Part shown: positions 18,505-27,000 of the stretch, in pieces
Layout: every line of letters begins with the position of its first letter
Numbering within the stretch: the stretch's first letter is position 1
Assembly: GCA_050949165.1 (NCBI GenBank)
Contig: JBMNFF010000003.1
Location: 1 to 64,000, forward strand
Origin: DAIOXA01 sp050949165
GTDB lineage: Bacteria > Bacillota > Proteinivoracia > UBA4975
Direction of reading: 5' to 3'
DNA: 64,000 bases
Program-made: the position numbers and the translations under genes
The notes under the pieces: generated by a model
Database searches by the model: none
What the model saw: the letters and a program-made list of their open reading frames with translations, nothing else
What the model was told of the DNA's origin: nothing

Positions 18505-19269
18505 CTAGAGCTCCCGATAATTGATGAGCTGCACATCATTCTCCCTGACCCATTGAGCCACGGCGGAGGATTTCAGGACCTGCAGTTCCCGGACCCGGGG
18601 CAGGGTGTAACTGCTCGCCTCCAGGAGATAATCGTCCAGATAGGCGGGATGACACATTACCTCCACCGTCTTGTCCCGAAGCTGGGGATAGGCGGCAAAG
18701 AAGTTGGTAAAGAATCCCTCCTCGACGCCGGGGCCATAAAAATCCACCAGGCTGACGTCGGGATGGCGCAGCTTTGCCAATTCCGCAAAGGGCCCACCGT
18801 CCGCCCACCGGAAGGGCAGAGTGCGGATGGGCAGGTCGAATTCCCCGGCCAACCGACAGGTGACGGGAAAGAGCTGGGGATGCAGGTGGAAGTGATGGTG
18901 GCCGTCCAGGTGGGTGGGCTGGACGCCCCGGTCCAGCACCCAGAGAATCTGGGCCCGCCATTCCTGCTCCACCTCGGCGGGAGATAAGTCCAGGGGCCCC
19001 TCAAAGGCCGGGCGCCGAAAGGTCCCGTCCTCGGCAACCAGGGAGGGGACAGCTTGGGGCGGAGACAGGGGCCGGCCGTGGTCCAGGACCAGGTGAACCC
19101 CCACTCCCAGCCCGGGGTTGGCCCGGGCCAGTTCCAGGGCCTGGGCGGCGGCCATCCCCCCTGCCATCAGGGAGGTGGAGCGCAGGATGCCCTTTTGGTA
19201 AGCCTCGACGATTCCGTAATTCTGGCCGGGAGAGTAGCCGAAGTCGTCGCCGTTAACTATCAGGCGCAT
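18505..19269 (-). CDS. chbG: ChbG/YdjC-family carbohydrate deacetylase
   Basis: 254 residues. The family's metal-binding motifs are present: NGDDFGYS at the N-terminus, HLDGHHHFH in the middle (about 120-128) and EVMCHPAYLD near 205. ChbG removes an acetyl group from diacetylchitobiose or its 6-phosphate so that a glycosidase can act. Its start overlaps the GH4 gene by 17 bases, so the two form an operon. The context with a PTS of the cellobiose/chitobiose type supports a chitobiose role. Confidence 0.88.
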   Translation of the reverse strand: MRLIVNGDDFGYSPGQNYGIVEAYQKGILRSTSLMAGGMAAAQALELARANPGLGVGVHLVLDHGRPLSPPQAVPSLVAEDGTFRRPAFEGPLDLSPAEVEQEWRAQILWVLDRGVQPTHLDGHHHFHLHPQLFPVTCRLAGEFDLPIRTLPFRWADGGPFAELAKLRHPDVSLVDFYGPGVEEGFFTNFFAAYPQLRDKTVEVMCHPAYLDDYLLEASSYTLPRVRELQVLKSSAVAQWVRENDVQLINYREL

Positions 19270-20596
19270 TGCGTCTCACCGCCTCGATGGCCCCGGCGAA
19301 CTGGGGCAGATAATCGGCATGGGCCAAGAGCAGTTCATCCAGAACGGCCTTGCCCAGCTTTTCCGATTGGACCAGGGGGTTGATGACCATGGCCGCCAGG
19401 GCGTCTTCATACTTCCCCGACACTGCCGCCTTACAGGCCAGGAGCTCGAAGGCCTTTATCTGCTGGACCAGCCCCCGGCTTGCCGGCGGCAAACTGCCCA
19501 TGGCCAGGGGCCGGGGGCCCTCCCTGGTGATGACCGATGACACCTCCACCACCACATCGTCGGGAAGATCGAGGATAGCCCCGTTATTGAGAGTATTCAC
19601 CGGCTGGATATCCCTCCTGTCGGTGTAAATCGACGCCATGAGGTTGCAGGCGGCATCGCTGTAGTAGGCGCCGCCTCGCTGCTCCAGCTCCCGGGGCTTT
19701 TCAGCCAATTGGGGGTCGGCGTACTTTTGAAAGAGCTGCTCTTCGATGGCCTTGACCTCCAGGCCCCGGCAGGCGCCCCGGCGGTAATCCTCCAGGGAAA
19801 GCGCCAGCATTTCGTCCTTTTGAAAGTAATAGCGATGGTAGGGACAGGGGATCGCCCCCAACCCTCGGAGGAAGGCCGGGGACCAGGGGATAGCCTGGAT
19901 ATTCTGCATGGTCAGGGAAGGAGAACCCTGCCCCAGCAGGGCGAGGATCTCTTCCCGGCGGCTGACCCCGTCCACAAAAATATCCAGACCAAAGACCATG
20001 TGGTTCAAGCCGGCGAAGTCGATTCGCAGCCTTTCCTTCTCTACATTCAGCATCCCGGCCAGGGCCATCTCCATGCCCACCGGCACATTGCAGAGGCCGA
20101 TGAATCGCTTCCAGTCGGTGTAGCGGAAGACGGCCTCGGTAATCATCCCGGCGGGATTGGTAAAGTTGATAATCCAGGCCTGGGGGCAAAGGCGCCGACA
20201 GTCCTCAATCAGCTGAAACACCTGGGGGATGGTGCGCAACCCGTTCATCAGTCCCCCCGCCCCGTTGGTTTCCTGCCCCAGGAGGCCGTATTTCCCGGGA
20301 ATGGTTTCATCGAGAATGCGGGCCTCGATCTGTCCAACCCGAAACTGGGAGATGACAAAATCGGCATTCTTCAGGGCCCTGTCCCGCTCTAAACTGGAAT
20401 AGATCTTCATGTCCACGCCGGCCTTGGCCACCATGCGCCGGGCCAGGGCCGCGACGATCTCGAGTTTACGCTGCCCCTGGGGGATATCCACCAGCCACAG
20501 TTCCCCCACCGGGAATTCATCCTGGCGCAAGATCAGGCCCTCCACCAACTCCGGAGTATAGCTGGATCCCCCGCCAATTGCTGCGAGTTTTAGCAT
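19253..20596 (-). CDS. GH4 6-phospho-beta-glucosidase
   Basis: 447 residues of glycoside hydrolase family 4, which needs NAD+ and a divalent metal. Seen: the Rossmann start KLAAIGGGSSYTPELVEG, IINFTNPAGMITE, the metal-binding GLCNVPVG and the GLNHMVFG histidine. It resembles the CelF/LicH/ChbF group that cleaves phosphorylated beta-diglycosides. The ATG at 20596 follows GGGAGGGGAC. It is divergent from the PTS genes and overlaps chbG, which suggests work on PTS-imported cellobiose or chitobiose phosphates. Confidence 0.92.
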   Translation of the reverse strand: MLKLAAIGGGSSYTPELVEGLILRQDEFPVGELWLVDIPQGQRKLEIVAALARRMVAKAGVDMKIYSSLERDRALKNADFVISQFRVGQIEARILDETIPGKYGLLGQETNGAGGLMNGLRTIPQVFQLIEDCRRLCPQAWIINFTNPAGMITEAVFRYTDWKRFIGLCNVPVGMEMALAGMLNVEKERLRIDFAGLNHMVFGLDIFVDGVSRREEILALLGQGSPSLTMQNIQAIPWSPAFLRGLGAIPCPYHRYYFQKDEMLALSLEDYRRGACRGLEVKAIEEQLFQKYADPQLAEKPRELEQRGGAYYSDAACNLMASIYTDRRDIQPVNTLNNGAILDLPDDVVVEVSSVITREGPRPLAMGSLPPASRGLVQQIKAFELLACKAAVSGKYEDALAAMVINPLVQSEKLGKAVLDELLLAHADYLPQFAGAIEAVRRNAPDS

Positions 20597-20629
20597 TTTG
20601 TCCCCTCCCAAACCATATAATTTATTACT

Positions 20630-20660
20630 ATTATAGCAAAAGGTTGGTACAAATTGTTAA
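20630..20660 (-). promoter_or_regulatory. Promoter of the GH4-chbG operon
   Basis: On the minus strand TTAACA and TATAAT are separated by 19 bases, somewhat long. A candidate operator (TTGGTACAAAT on the + strand, 20644-20654) sits in the spacer, where a bound repressor would block polymerase. Confidence 0.5.
20644..20654. promoter_or_regulatory. Candidate operator site A
   Basis: TTGGTACAAAT lies inside the GH4 promoter spacer. It shares TTGGTnnnWAT with sites near the PTS promoter and the gntR promoter. Confidence 0.4.
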
Positions 20661-20687
20661 CTATCGAGAAAAACTTTCTAAAATCTC

Positions 20688-20716
20688 TTTACAGGTTGAC
20701 AATGGCAAGATATAAT
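20688..20716 (+). promoter_or_regulatory. Promoter of the PTS/GH1 operon
   Basis: TTTACA and TATAAT are separated by exactly 17 bases, 63 bases upstream of the EIIB start. A TTGACA at 20696 is a weaker alternative -35 with poor spacing. Confidence 0.65.
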
Positions 20717-20726
20717 TATAACTGAA

Positions 20727-20737
20727 ATACATACCAA
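20727..20737. promoter_or_regulatory. Candidate operator site B
   Basis: The minus strand reads TTGGTATGTAT, just downstream of the -10 box of the PTS promoter. It matches sites A and C (TTGGTnnnWAT). Confidence 0.4.
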
Positions 20738-20778
20738 TAAATTATCAGGCGGAACGTCAAAAGAAAGGAGCGAGGGGT

Positions 20779-21078
20779 GTGAAAATCCTCCTGATCTGTT
20801 CGGCGGGCATGTCCACCAGCCTCCTGGTTACCAAGATGACCAAGGCTGCAGAGGAACGGGGGATAGAACTGGAGATCCTGGCCCACGGCGCCAGCGAAGC
20901 CAAAAGATTTCTGGATCAGGTAGATATCGTATTGCTGGGTCCCCAAGTTCGCTTTCTCAAAGCTGAGATAGCCAAGACGGCCACCGTCCCCGTCCAGGTC
21001 ATCGACATGCGGGCCTACGGTCGCATGGATGGGGCCCGGGTCCTGGAAGACGCCTTAAAAGAGCTGGGCCAAGCCTAG
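20779..21078 (+). CDS. PTS cellobiose/chitobiose-type EIIB
   Basis: 99 residues of the lactose/cellobiose EIIB family. The phospho-accepting cysteine is residue 7 in ILLICSAGMSTSLLV. The protein passes phosphate from EIIA to the incoming beta-diglycoside bound by EIIC. GTG start, with AAAGGAGCG upstream. It is first in the operon EIIB-EIIC-DUF3284-small protein-GH1-EIIA. Confidence 0.94.
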   Translation: MKILLICSAGMSTSLLVTKMTKAAEERGIELEILAHGASEAKRFLDQVDIVLLGPQVRFLKAEIAKTATVPVQVIDMRAYGRMDGARVLEDALKELGQA

Positions 21079-21170
21079 AGGGCCAATTCTCTGAACCGGG
21101 TTAGCGGCATCCTGGCCCGGGTCGGAGTTTTGACATATGCTTTCCTAAATTTTTTATGAGGGGGAGAATA

Positions 21171-22514
21171 ATGTCTGGTCTTGTCGCGTTTCTGGAAAGA
21201 CGGTTTGTTCCCATCGCCGCCAAGATTGGCGGTCAAAAGCACCTGGTTGCCATCCGTGATGCCTTTGCCGGCCTGATGCCGCTGGTAATGGTAGGCGCCT
21301 TTGCAGTCCTGATCAACAACGTCTTCTTTGTTCCCTGGTCCCTGCTGGCAGATTTCATCGGTGCAGAAAGCGGTTTTATTAACTTCACCAATCAATATCT
21401 GGCTCCACTTTTCAGCTTGATGGAAAGCGGAACCCTGGCAATCTTGGCTCTGGGTCTCGTCTTCTCACTGGGCTATAACCGAGCCAGGGGAGAGAATCAG
21501 GACGCCCTTTCTACCGGACTTATCAACGTCGCATGTTTCATACTCCTGGGCGCTCTGTCCCGGAACAACCCCGATGTCGCCAGCTGGGTCACCAACTTCC
21601 TGGGCGCTCAGGGGATCTTCATCGCTTTGATTGTCGGACTGATAGCTCCCGAACTTTACTTTTTATTTGTCAGAAAGAACTGGGTCATCAAGATGCCGGA
21701 GCAAGTCCCTCCCGCCGTCACCAGGGGCTTTATGGCAGTCATCCCCGGTTTCCTCACCGTCCTGGCCTGGGCAATTGTCGGTTACATCTTCACCATGTTT
21801 GTCAAGATGAACATCTTCACCTGGTTTGAAAACTATTTCTCCCAGGCTATGATGACCCTCAGTCAAGGGGTATTCTCCATTGTAATTATTTCCTTCCTGA
21901 TACCCCTCTTCTGGTTCTTTGGCCTCCATGGCGCCAACATCCTGGAAGCCGTCATGAGTCCGGTGTACGGGACTCTGGGACAGCTGAACATTCAATATTT
22001 CCAACAGGGAATCACCGCCGTCGGCACCGGCGCCAATGAACTGGCCGTATGGGTCCGCGGCTCCTGGGACGCCTACGTATTCATGGGCGGTTCCGGCGCC
22101 ACCCTGCCGCTGATCCTCGCCTTCTTGCTCTTCTCCAAGCTCAAGGAGCACAGGGAAATCGCCAAATTGGGGGTGGCCCCCGGCATCTTCATGATCAATG
22201 AACCCATCCTCTTCGGAATTCCCATCGTCCTCAACCCCATCTTCCTGATTCCCTTCCTCGTGGTTCAGCCCATCCTCACAATTGTCGCTTACTATGCCAC
22301 TACTTTGGGAATTGCCGGCCCCATCGTCAACTCGGTACCCTGGACGACACCGCCCATTATCAACGCCTATCTGGCCACCAACGGCTCCCTGGGCGCCGTC
22401 CTGGTCTCGATAGTCAACCTCTTCCTGGCCTTTATCATCTACCTGCCCTTTGTCCTGGCCGCAAACCGGCAACAGGCAAAGGAAGCCGAGGAAGAGGCCA
22501 AACTCGCCGGCTAG
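21171..22514 (+). CDS. PTS cellobiose/chitobiose-type EIIC permease
   Basis: 447 residues with about ten hydrophobic segments, matching the CelB/ChbC family. Seen: AFAGLMPLVMVGAFAVLINN near the N-terminus, WFFGLHGANILEAVM, and FMINEPILFGIPIVLNP, which holds the glutamate of the substrate site. The ATG at 21171 follows GGGGGAG; an in-frame start 15 bases earlier would use that site as coding sequence. The substrate is probably cellobiose or diacetylchitobiose; the sequence alone cannot decide. Confidence 0.94.
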   Translation: MSGLVAFLERRFVPIAAKIGGQKHLVAIRDAFAGLMPLVMVGAFAVLINNVFFVPWSLLADFIGAESGFINFTNQYLAPLFSLMESGTLAILALGLVFSLGYNRARGENQDALSTGLINVACFILLGALSRNNPDVASWVTNFLGAQGIFIALIVGLIAPELYFLFVRKNWVIKMPEQVPPAVTRGFMAVIPGFLTVLAWAIVGYIFTMFVKMNIFTWFENYFSQAMMTLSQGVFSIVIISFLIPLFWFFGLHGANILEAVMSPVYGTLGQLNIQYFQQGITAVGTGANELAVWVRGSWDAYVFMGGSGATLPLILAFLLFSKLKEHREIAKLGVAPGIFMINEPILFGIPIVLNPIFLIPFLVVQPILTIVAYYATTLGIAGPIVNSVPWTTPPIINAYLATNGSLGAVLVSIVNLFLAFIIYLPFVLAANRQQAKEAEEEAKLAG

Positions 22515-22535
22515 AACTCCCAGTATTTTTCAGGG

Positions 22536-22567
22536 TAGTCCCGATTGTTCAATCGGGACTATTCTTT
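22536..22567 (+). terminator. Intra-operon hairpin between EIIC and DUF3284
   Basis: AGTCCCGATT-GTTC-AATCGGGACT is followed by ATTCTTT. It is a good stem with a weak T-run, so partial termination or mRNA protection may reduce or separate expression of the downstream genes. Confidence 0.6.
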
Positions 22568-22586
22568 AAGTGTAAGGGGTGAGATC

Positions 22587-23027
22587 ATGGTTTCCAATTC
22601 CATTATCCTGCAGCTGGACGCAGAGACTGTCTGGGCCAAAATCCAGGAGGAGTTTTGCAAGGCCTTCAATTGCCGGGATGAGGACCTGCTGGGGCGAACC
22701 ATCACCGTTAAAACCCGAAACTACTGGGGCAACCCCATTCAGGTCACCCAGAAGGTAACAGAGTTTAGCCCCCCGCAGTCCATCGCCATTCAATCCCAGA
22801 ACCGCAAGGATATTGTTACCACCAGGTACCGGGTGGAAGCCCTGGAGCCCGGCGCCACCAAGGTGGTGCTCTCGGTGGAGGGAAAGAATCAGGGCAGCAT
22901 ACTCCGAACCTGGAACTACCGGCTCATGAGCCTGCCAGTGCTGCGCAGCGGCGCCAAGAAGCGCCTGGCCAGGCAGCTGCAAGGTCTTAAACAACTCATT
23001 GAGGCGGAAGGGGGCTACGGCGCATGA
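22587..23027 (+). CDS. DUF3284 domain protein
   Basis: 146 residues. The sequence matches DUF3284, a START/SRPBCC-like domain often found beside cellobiose-type PTS genes; its role is unknown. Seen: the phase of polar and hydrophobic residues in LGRTITVKTRNYWG and ATKVVLSVEGKNQGS, and a basic C-terminus (SGAKKRLARQLQGLKQL). ATG at 22587 with AAGGGGTGAG upstream. It overlaps the next gene by four bases (ATGA). Confidence 0.75.
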   Translation: MVSNSIILQLDAETVWAKIQEEFCKAFNCRDEDLLGRTITVKTRNYWGNPIQVTQKVTEFSPPQSIAIQSQNRKDIVTTRYRVEALEPGATKVVLSVEGKNQGSILRTWNYRLMSLPVLRSGAKKRLARQLQGLKQLIEAEGGYGA

Positions 23028-23242
23028 TCCTCGTCCAATCCGCCCTCAAGCGGGATTATATTATCGCCCTCCTGGATGGGCAAACCATCGACTCCGTTTC
23101 CTTTGCCCTTGCCCGGCAGGAGGGAATGAGCATGTATTTTTCCCACAGCGGTGACGCCGAACGGGCGGCCGAGGTCGCCAAAAGAGTTATCAAGGAGTCG
23201 GAGTTCGGGCCGGCCCTGTTCTTCCGGGTGACCCATGGATAG
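23024..23242 (+). CDS. Small protein of unknown function in the PTS operon
   Basis: 72 residues, not recognised. It begins MILVQSALKRDYIIALLDG and has a predicted alpha/beta pattern without a membrane segment or motif. It overlaps DUF3284 by four bases and the GH1 gene by eight, so translation is coupled on both sides and it is almost certainly real. A role in sugar-PTS regulation would be inference. Confidence 0.65.
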   Translation: MILVQSALKRDYIIALLDGQTIDSVSFALARQEGMSMYFSHSGDAERAAEVAKRVIKESEFGPALFFRVTHG

Positions 23243-24647
23243 GGCCGCCTTCCCTCCGGGTTTTTTGTGGGGAAGCGCCTCAGCCGCCTACCAGGTGGAA
23301 GGCGCCCATCAGGCAGACGGCAAGGGTCCGTCCATTTGGGATCATTGGGTGCAACTGCCGGGCAAAACCTATCAGGGGACCAACGCCAATATCGCCGCCG
23401 ACCACTACCACCGCTATCCTGAAGACCTGGAACTGATGCGAGAAATGGGCCTGGGCGCCTACCGGTTTTCCATCTCCTGGCCAAGACTTTTCCCCCGGGG
23501 GCGGGGGCGGGTCAACCCCGCCGGCCTGGCCTTCTATGCCCAGCTCATCGCTGCCCTTAAAAGTCGAGGAATTGAGCCCATCGTCACCCTCTATCACTGG
23601 GACCTGCCCCTGGCCCTCCAGGAGGAATACGGCGGTTGGGAGTCCAGACAGATTATCGAGGATTTCCTGCTCTATGCCAGAACCTGCTTTGACGCCTTTG
23701 CCGATCAGGTCCGTTACTGGATTGTCCTCAACGAGCCAAATATCTTTACCCAACTGGGATATTTGCTGGCCCTTCATCCCCCGGGGAAAACCGACCTCAG
23801 GACCTATCTGCAGACTTACCACCACACCGCCCTGGCTCATGCCGCTGTGGTCAAGTTCTTTAAGGATAACCGCTACCCCGGCTATATCGGCTCTTCCATC
23901 GCCTTTACTCCGGCCTACCCCGCCAGCGACAAGCCGGAAGATATTCAGGCGCTGGAAAACTACTATGCCACCAACTGCTGGTGGGCGCTGGATATCTATC
24001 ACCGGGGAGAGTACCCGGCCCTGGGGACTGAGCTCTATTCCCGATGGGGAGCCGCCCCCGTCATGACCGGGGAGGATGAGGATTTGCTGCGCCAGGGGGC
24101 GGCCATGACGGACTTCATCGGCCTCAATTACTATCAGAGCGCCATGATTGCCCACGCTCCCCCCGCCGAAACTGACCTGGAAGGCCCGGAGGCGGCGGCT
24201 TTCTCCAGCCTGTACAAAACCGTCGCCAATCCCAGCATCGAATACACCGACTGGGGCTGGGCCATTGACCCCGACGGCTTGCGCCATGGCCTCCTCCAAT
24301 TGCACCAGCGCTATGGACTGCCTATTTTAATCAGCGAGAACGGCCTGGGCGCCTATGATAAAATAGAAGCAGGGCAAATTCACGATTCGTATAGGATTGA
24401 TTACCTGCAGCGGCACATCCTGGCCTGCCATCAGGCCATCCAGGCCGGGGTGGAGCTATGGGGCTATTGTACCTGGTCCTTTACCGATCTGTTCAGCTGG
24501 CTCAACGGCTATGCCAAGCGCTATGGCCTGGTGCATGTAGATTTCGAATCCGGCGCCCTCACCCGAACAAAAAAAGACTCCTTTTACTGGTACCAGCAGG
24601 TGATTGCCAGCAATGGAGCCATCTGTATCGAGGGAAGGAGAGGCTAA
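23235..24647 (+). CDS. GH1 beta-glucosidase or 6-phospho-beta-glucosidase
   Basis: 470 residues of glycoside hydrolase family 1. The acid/base is in YWIVLNEPN and the nucleophile in LISENGLG. In 6-phospho-enzymes a Ser, Lys and Tyr near the C-terminus bind phosphate, as in LacG SWSNGYEKRYG. Here the segment is SWLNGYAKRYG: Lys and Tyr are kept but the Ser position is Leu. With the PTS around it, a phosphorylated substrate is still likely, but the site is not canonical. The start overlaps the small gene upstream. Confidence 0.9.
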   Translation: MDRAAFPPGFLWGSASAAYQVEGAHQADGKGPSIWDHWVQLPGKTYQGTNANIAADHYHRYPEDLELMREMGLGAYRFSISWPRLFPRGRGRVNPAGLAFYAQLIAALKSRGIEPIVTLYHWDLPLALQEEYGGWESRQIIEDFLLYARTCFDAFADQVRYWIVLNEPNIFTQLGYLLALHPPGKTDLRTYLQTYHHTALAHAAVVKFFKDNRYPGYIGSSIAFTPAYPASDKPEDIQALENYYATNCWWALDIYHRGEYPALGTELYSRWGAAPVMTGEDEDLLRQGAAMTDFIGLNYYQSAMIAHAPPAETDLEGPEAAAFSSLYKTVANPSIEYTDWGWAIDPDGLRHGLLQLHQRYGLPILISENGLGAYDKIEAGQIHDSYRIDYLQRHILACHQAIQAGVELWGYCTWSFTDLFSWLNGYAKRYGLVHVDFESGALTRTKKDSFYWYQQVIASNGAICIEGRRG

Positions 24648-24648
24648 T

Positions 24649-24972
24649 ATGGAAGGACTGGAACTGATCTGCTTTGAAATGATCGCCTACCACGGCTGCG
24701 CCCGCTCCCACTTTATCGAAGCAATCAGGGCGGCCAAGCAGGGAGATTTTGCCGCGGCCGAAGCCAAGATGGCCGAAGGTGAAAAAGATTTCCAAATAGG
24801 ACACCGGGCCCACGCCCAACTGATTCAAAAGGAAGCCGGCGGGGAAGAGCTCAAGGTCAGCCTCCTCCTGCTCCACGCCGCCGACTTGATGATGTCGGCG
24901 GAAACCCTAAAAATCATGGCCCAGGAACTGATCGACTTGTATAAAGCAAAAGGGGTAGGCCCGCAGGATTAG
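24649..24972 (+). CDS. PTS cellobiose/chitobiose-type EIIA
   Basis: 107 residues of the lactose/cellobiose EIIA family, an all-helical trimer-forming protein. The phosphorylated histidine is residue 76 in SLLLLHAADLMMSAET. It takes phosphate from HPr and gives it to the EIIB at 20779. ATG at 24649 with GGAAGGAGAGG upstream, immediately after the GH1 stop. A longer frame would start inside GH1. It is last in the operon, before a terminator. Confidence 0.93.
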   Translation: MEGLELICFEMIAYHGCARSHFIEAIRAAKQGDFAAAEAKMAEGEKDFQIGHRAHAQLIQKEAGGEELKVSLLLLHAADLMMSAETLKIMAQELIDLYKAKGVGPQD

Positions 24973-24986
24973 CTGCGGGCCTTTCT
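24957..24986 (+). terminator. Terminator of the PTS operon
   Basis: GGCCCGCAG...CTGCGGGCC is followed by TTTCT, at the convergent end with the DUF885 gene. Confidence 0.75.
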
Positions 24987-24987
24987 G

Positions 24988-26811
24988 CTATCTCTTCTCG
25001 GCAATATAATCCTGGACCAGAGCTTCCAGCACAGCCATGGGCATGGAACCGTGTTTGAGCACCAGATCATGGAATTCCCGCAGGTCGAAGGCAGGGCCCA
25101 ATTCCTCTATTGCCAGCTCCCGGAGCTGGCGAATCTTGTACATGCCCATGTAATATGCTGCCGAGCGTCCCGGCCTGGTCAGCACATCTTCGATCCAGGC
25201 CTTGGGATCCTGCCCGGTCACCTCCCGGAAATATTGGCCTGCCTCGGCCTCGCTCCAGCCGACATAATTTATCCCGGTATCGATAACCACCCGCGCCGCC
25301 AAGGTCAAGTAGCGATTTAGGGAAACAAGGTAGGATTCGGCATCATCCACCAGGTCATACTCAAAGAAAAGCATCTCTCCATAGGTCCCCCAACCCTCGA
25401 GATAGCCCGTCAGGAAGAGCAAATCCCGAAAATAGGGCGTACCGGCCTCGTACTCCAGGGCCAGCTGCAGATGATGACCGGGGATGGTCTCATGCCAGAC
25501 AAACCACTTGGCCCCGGCCTCGGGATGATGGGCGTCGGGGTTAGTCAGGAAAATCCCCGGCAGGGCGCCATCCCGGGTGGGGATTTCATAGCCTGTCCGC
25601 AGATTGCTGAACTGAATTGCCACCGGCGTCTGGGGCAAGCGGCCGAAGAGTTGAGGCAGCAGCTCCTCTGCCATGTCTATTAACTCCTGGTAGCACTCCA
25701 GGACCTGAGCTTGGGGAATCGCCTTGGCAGATATCTGGTGAACAACCTGGATATAATCGTCGCCTTCATATCCCAAGTCAGCCATGACCCGGCGCATCTC
25801 CTCCTGGAGGCGGGCCACCTCGGCCAGGCAGACCTTGTGGACCTCCACCGGTGTCATGTCCAGGCTGGTGTTTTCCCGAAGCAAGTACGCATAATAGTCC
25901 CTGCCGCCAGGAAGCTCGCTGACATTATTGACGGCCTTGGCCCGCACCCCTTGAATCAGGACGCCCAACTTTCTGAAGGCCGGCTTAACATCATCGGTTA
26001 CAATTTGCCGGCACCTGGCCACCAAGTCTTCTTGCCCCTCCAGGCCTGCAACCTTGGCGCTGAAGTCCTCCAGCAGCATATCGCCGTAGGCATTGACCCG
26101 TTTCGAGGCAACCTCCAGCACAGCCCGGGGCGGCAGATAGCCGATTTCCTCCTGGATTTTGAGGTTGGTTTCCAATTGACCCAGAACAATGGGAAGCTGC
26201 TGCAGCCGGGCCAGGTAATTCTCGGCGTCGGCCTCAGTCCCCATGGGATGGTTGAGTTGCAAGAAAACGGTCAAACCGAGGATGTGGTCCAGGTTCAAGA
26301 CATCGTGGTAGAGGAACCTCTCTCCATCAACCTGGGATTTCAGGGCCCACTCCAGGATGGCCTTGTTAACCCGCTCTTCCTCTGTCAAGTCAGCTTCGGA
26401 ATACTGCCCCAGCGCCGCCAGGGTGTTCTTGGCCAGCTCTATTTTCCAGGCGTTATACCCAAAGGAAACCGGGGTGAGCCTGTCCCCTTGTCGGGGCGTC
26501 ACCGCTGGGGGAAAGCGTCGGGAGTCAATGAGCTGAGGATCCTGGGCAATCATGATTTCAAAGTACTGAGTGAACAGATCTTCGATATCTTCATGATAGT
26601 CCACCACCGGCGCTGCTTCTGGATAATAATTGCCGGGGAAATCCCGAAAGTCCTCGGGGCCATATTCCGGGACAAAGGGCTCATGACTGGGGTATTCGAT
26701 GGGGTCTGGCTCCAGGGGCTCCTGGGGATCCTCAGGAGCTGTGTTACAAGCAACCAGTAAAAGCAGGGAGGCCAGCACAGATAGAACTGCCAGCTTGCGC
26801 AAGCAATGCAT
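24988..26811 (-). CDS. DUF885 family lipoprotein, putative zinc peptidase
   Basis: 607 residues. A lipoprotein signal (LSVLASLLLLVAC, cysteine about 20) is followed by an acidic Pro-rich linker and a DUF885 domain. The zinc motif HETIPGHHLQLA (about 455) and LEGWGTYGEML (about 485) are present, as in this M3/M32-like putative peptidase group. It should be anchored outside the membrane. The ATG at 26811 gives a proper signal peptide. It lies between the PTS operon and gntR; whether it is co-regulated is unknown. The substrate is not known. Confidence 0.85.
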   Translation of the reverse strand: MHCLRKLAVLSVLASLLLLVACNTAPEDPQEPLEPDPIEYPSHEPFVPEYGPEDFRDFPGNYYPEAAPVVDYHEDIEDLFTQYFEIMIAQDPQLIDSRRFPPAVTPRQGDRLTPVSFGYNAWKIELAKNTLAALGQYSEADLTEEERVNKAILEWALKSQVDGERFLYHDVLNLDHILGLTVFLQLNHPMGTEADAENYLARLQQLPIVLGQLETNLKIQEEIGYLPPRAVLEVASKRVNAYGDMLLEDFSAKVAGLEGQEDLVARCRQIVTDDVKPAFRKLGVLIQGVRAKAVNNVSELPGGRDYYAYLLRENTSLDMTPVEVHKVCLAEVARLQEEMRRVMADLGYEGDDYIQVVHQISAKAIPQAQVLECYQELIDMAEELLPQLFGRLPQTPVAIQFSNLRTGYEIPTRDGALPGIFLTNPDAHHPEAGAKWFVWHETIPGHHLQLALEYEAGTPYFRDLLFLTGYLEGWGTYGEMLFFEYDLVDDAESYLVSLNRYLTLAARVVIDTGINYVGWSEAEAGQYFREVTGQDPKAWIEDVLTRPGRSAAYYMGMYKIRQLRELAIEELGPAFDLREFHDLVLKHGSMPMAVLEALVQDYIAEKR

Positions 26812-26937
26812 TCTCCAAATCATCTCCTGGTAGAAAAATATTGGCATAGCCGCAATCGCCATGCTACTTGGCGATATGTTAATATTCAGGGCATGGATGG
26901 AAAACCCTTCCTCAGATACCATCCTGTAACATTAGAA

Positions 26938-26982
26938 CCCCCCTGGGTACAGCGCCCAAGTGGGCTGCAGTACTCAGGGGGG
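26938..26982 (-). terminator. Large hairpin between gntR and the DUF885 gene
   Basis: About 20 paired bases, with arms starting CCCCCCTG and ending CAGGGGGG around an AAGT loop, with a few mismatches. On the minus strand it is followed by TTCTAATGTT, a weak T-run. It may be the gntR terminator or a leader structure of the DUF885 gene. Confidence 0.5.
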
Positions 26983-27000
26983 CTCAGGGCTTCCTGTTGA

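Noticed and set aside
26886..27000. Attachment site or integrated element at the large hairpin
   Set aside because: There is no integrase, direct repeat or composition change around it; a terminator or leader structure is simpler.
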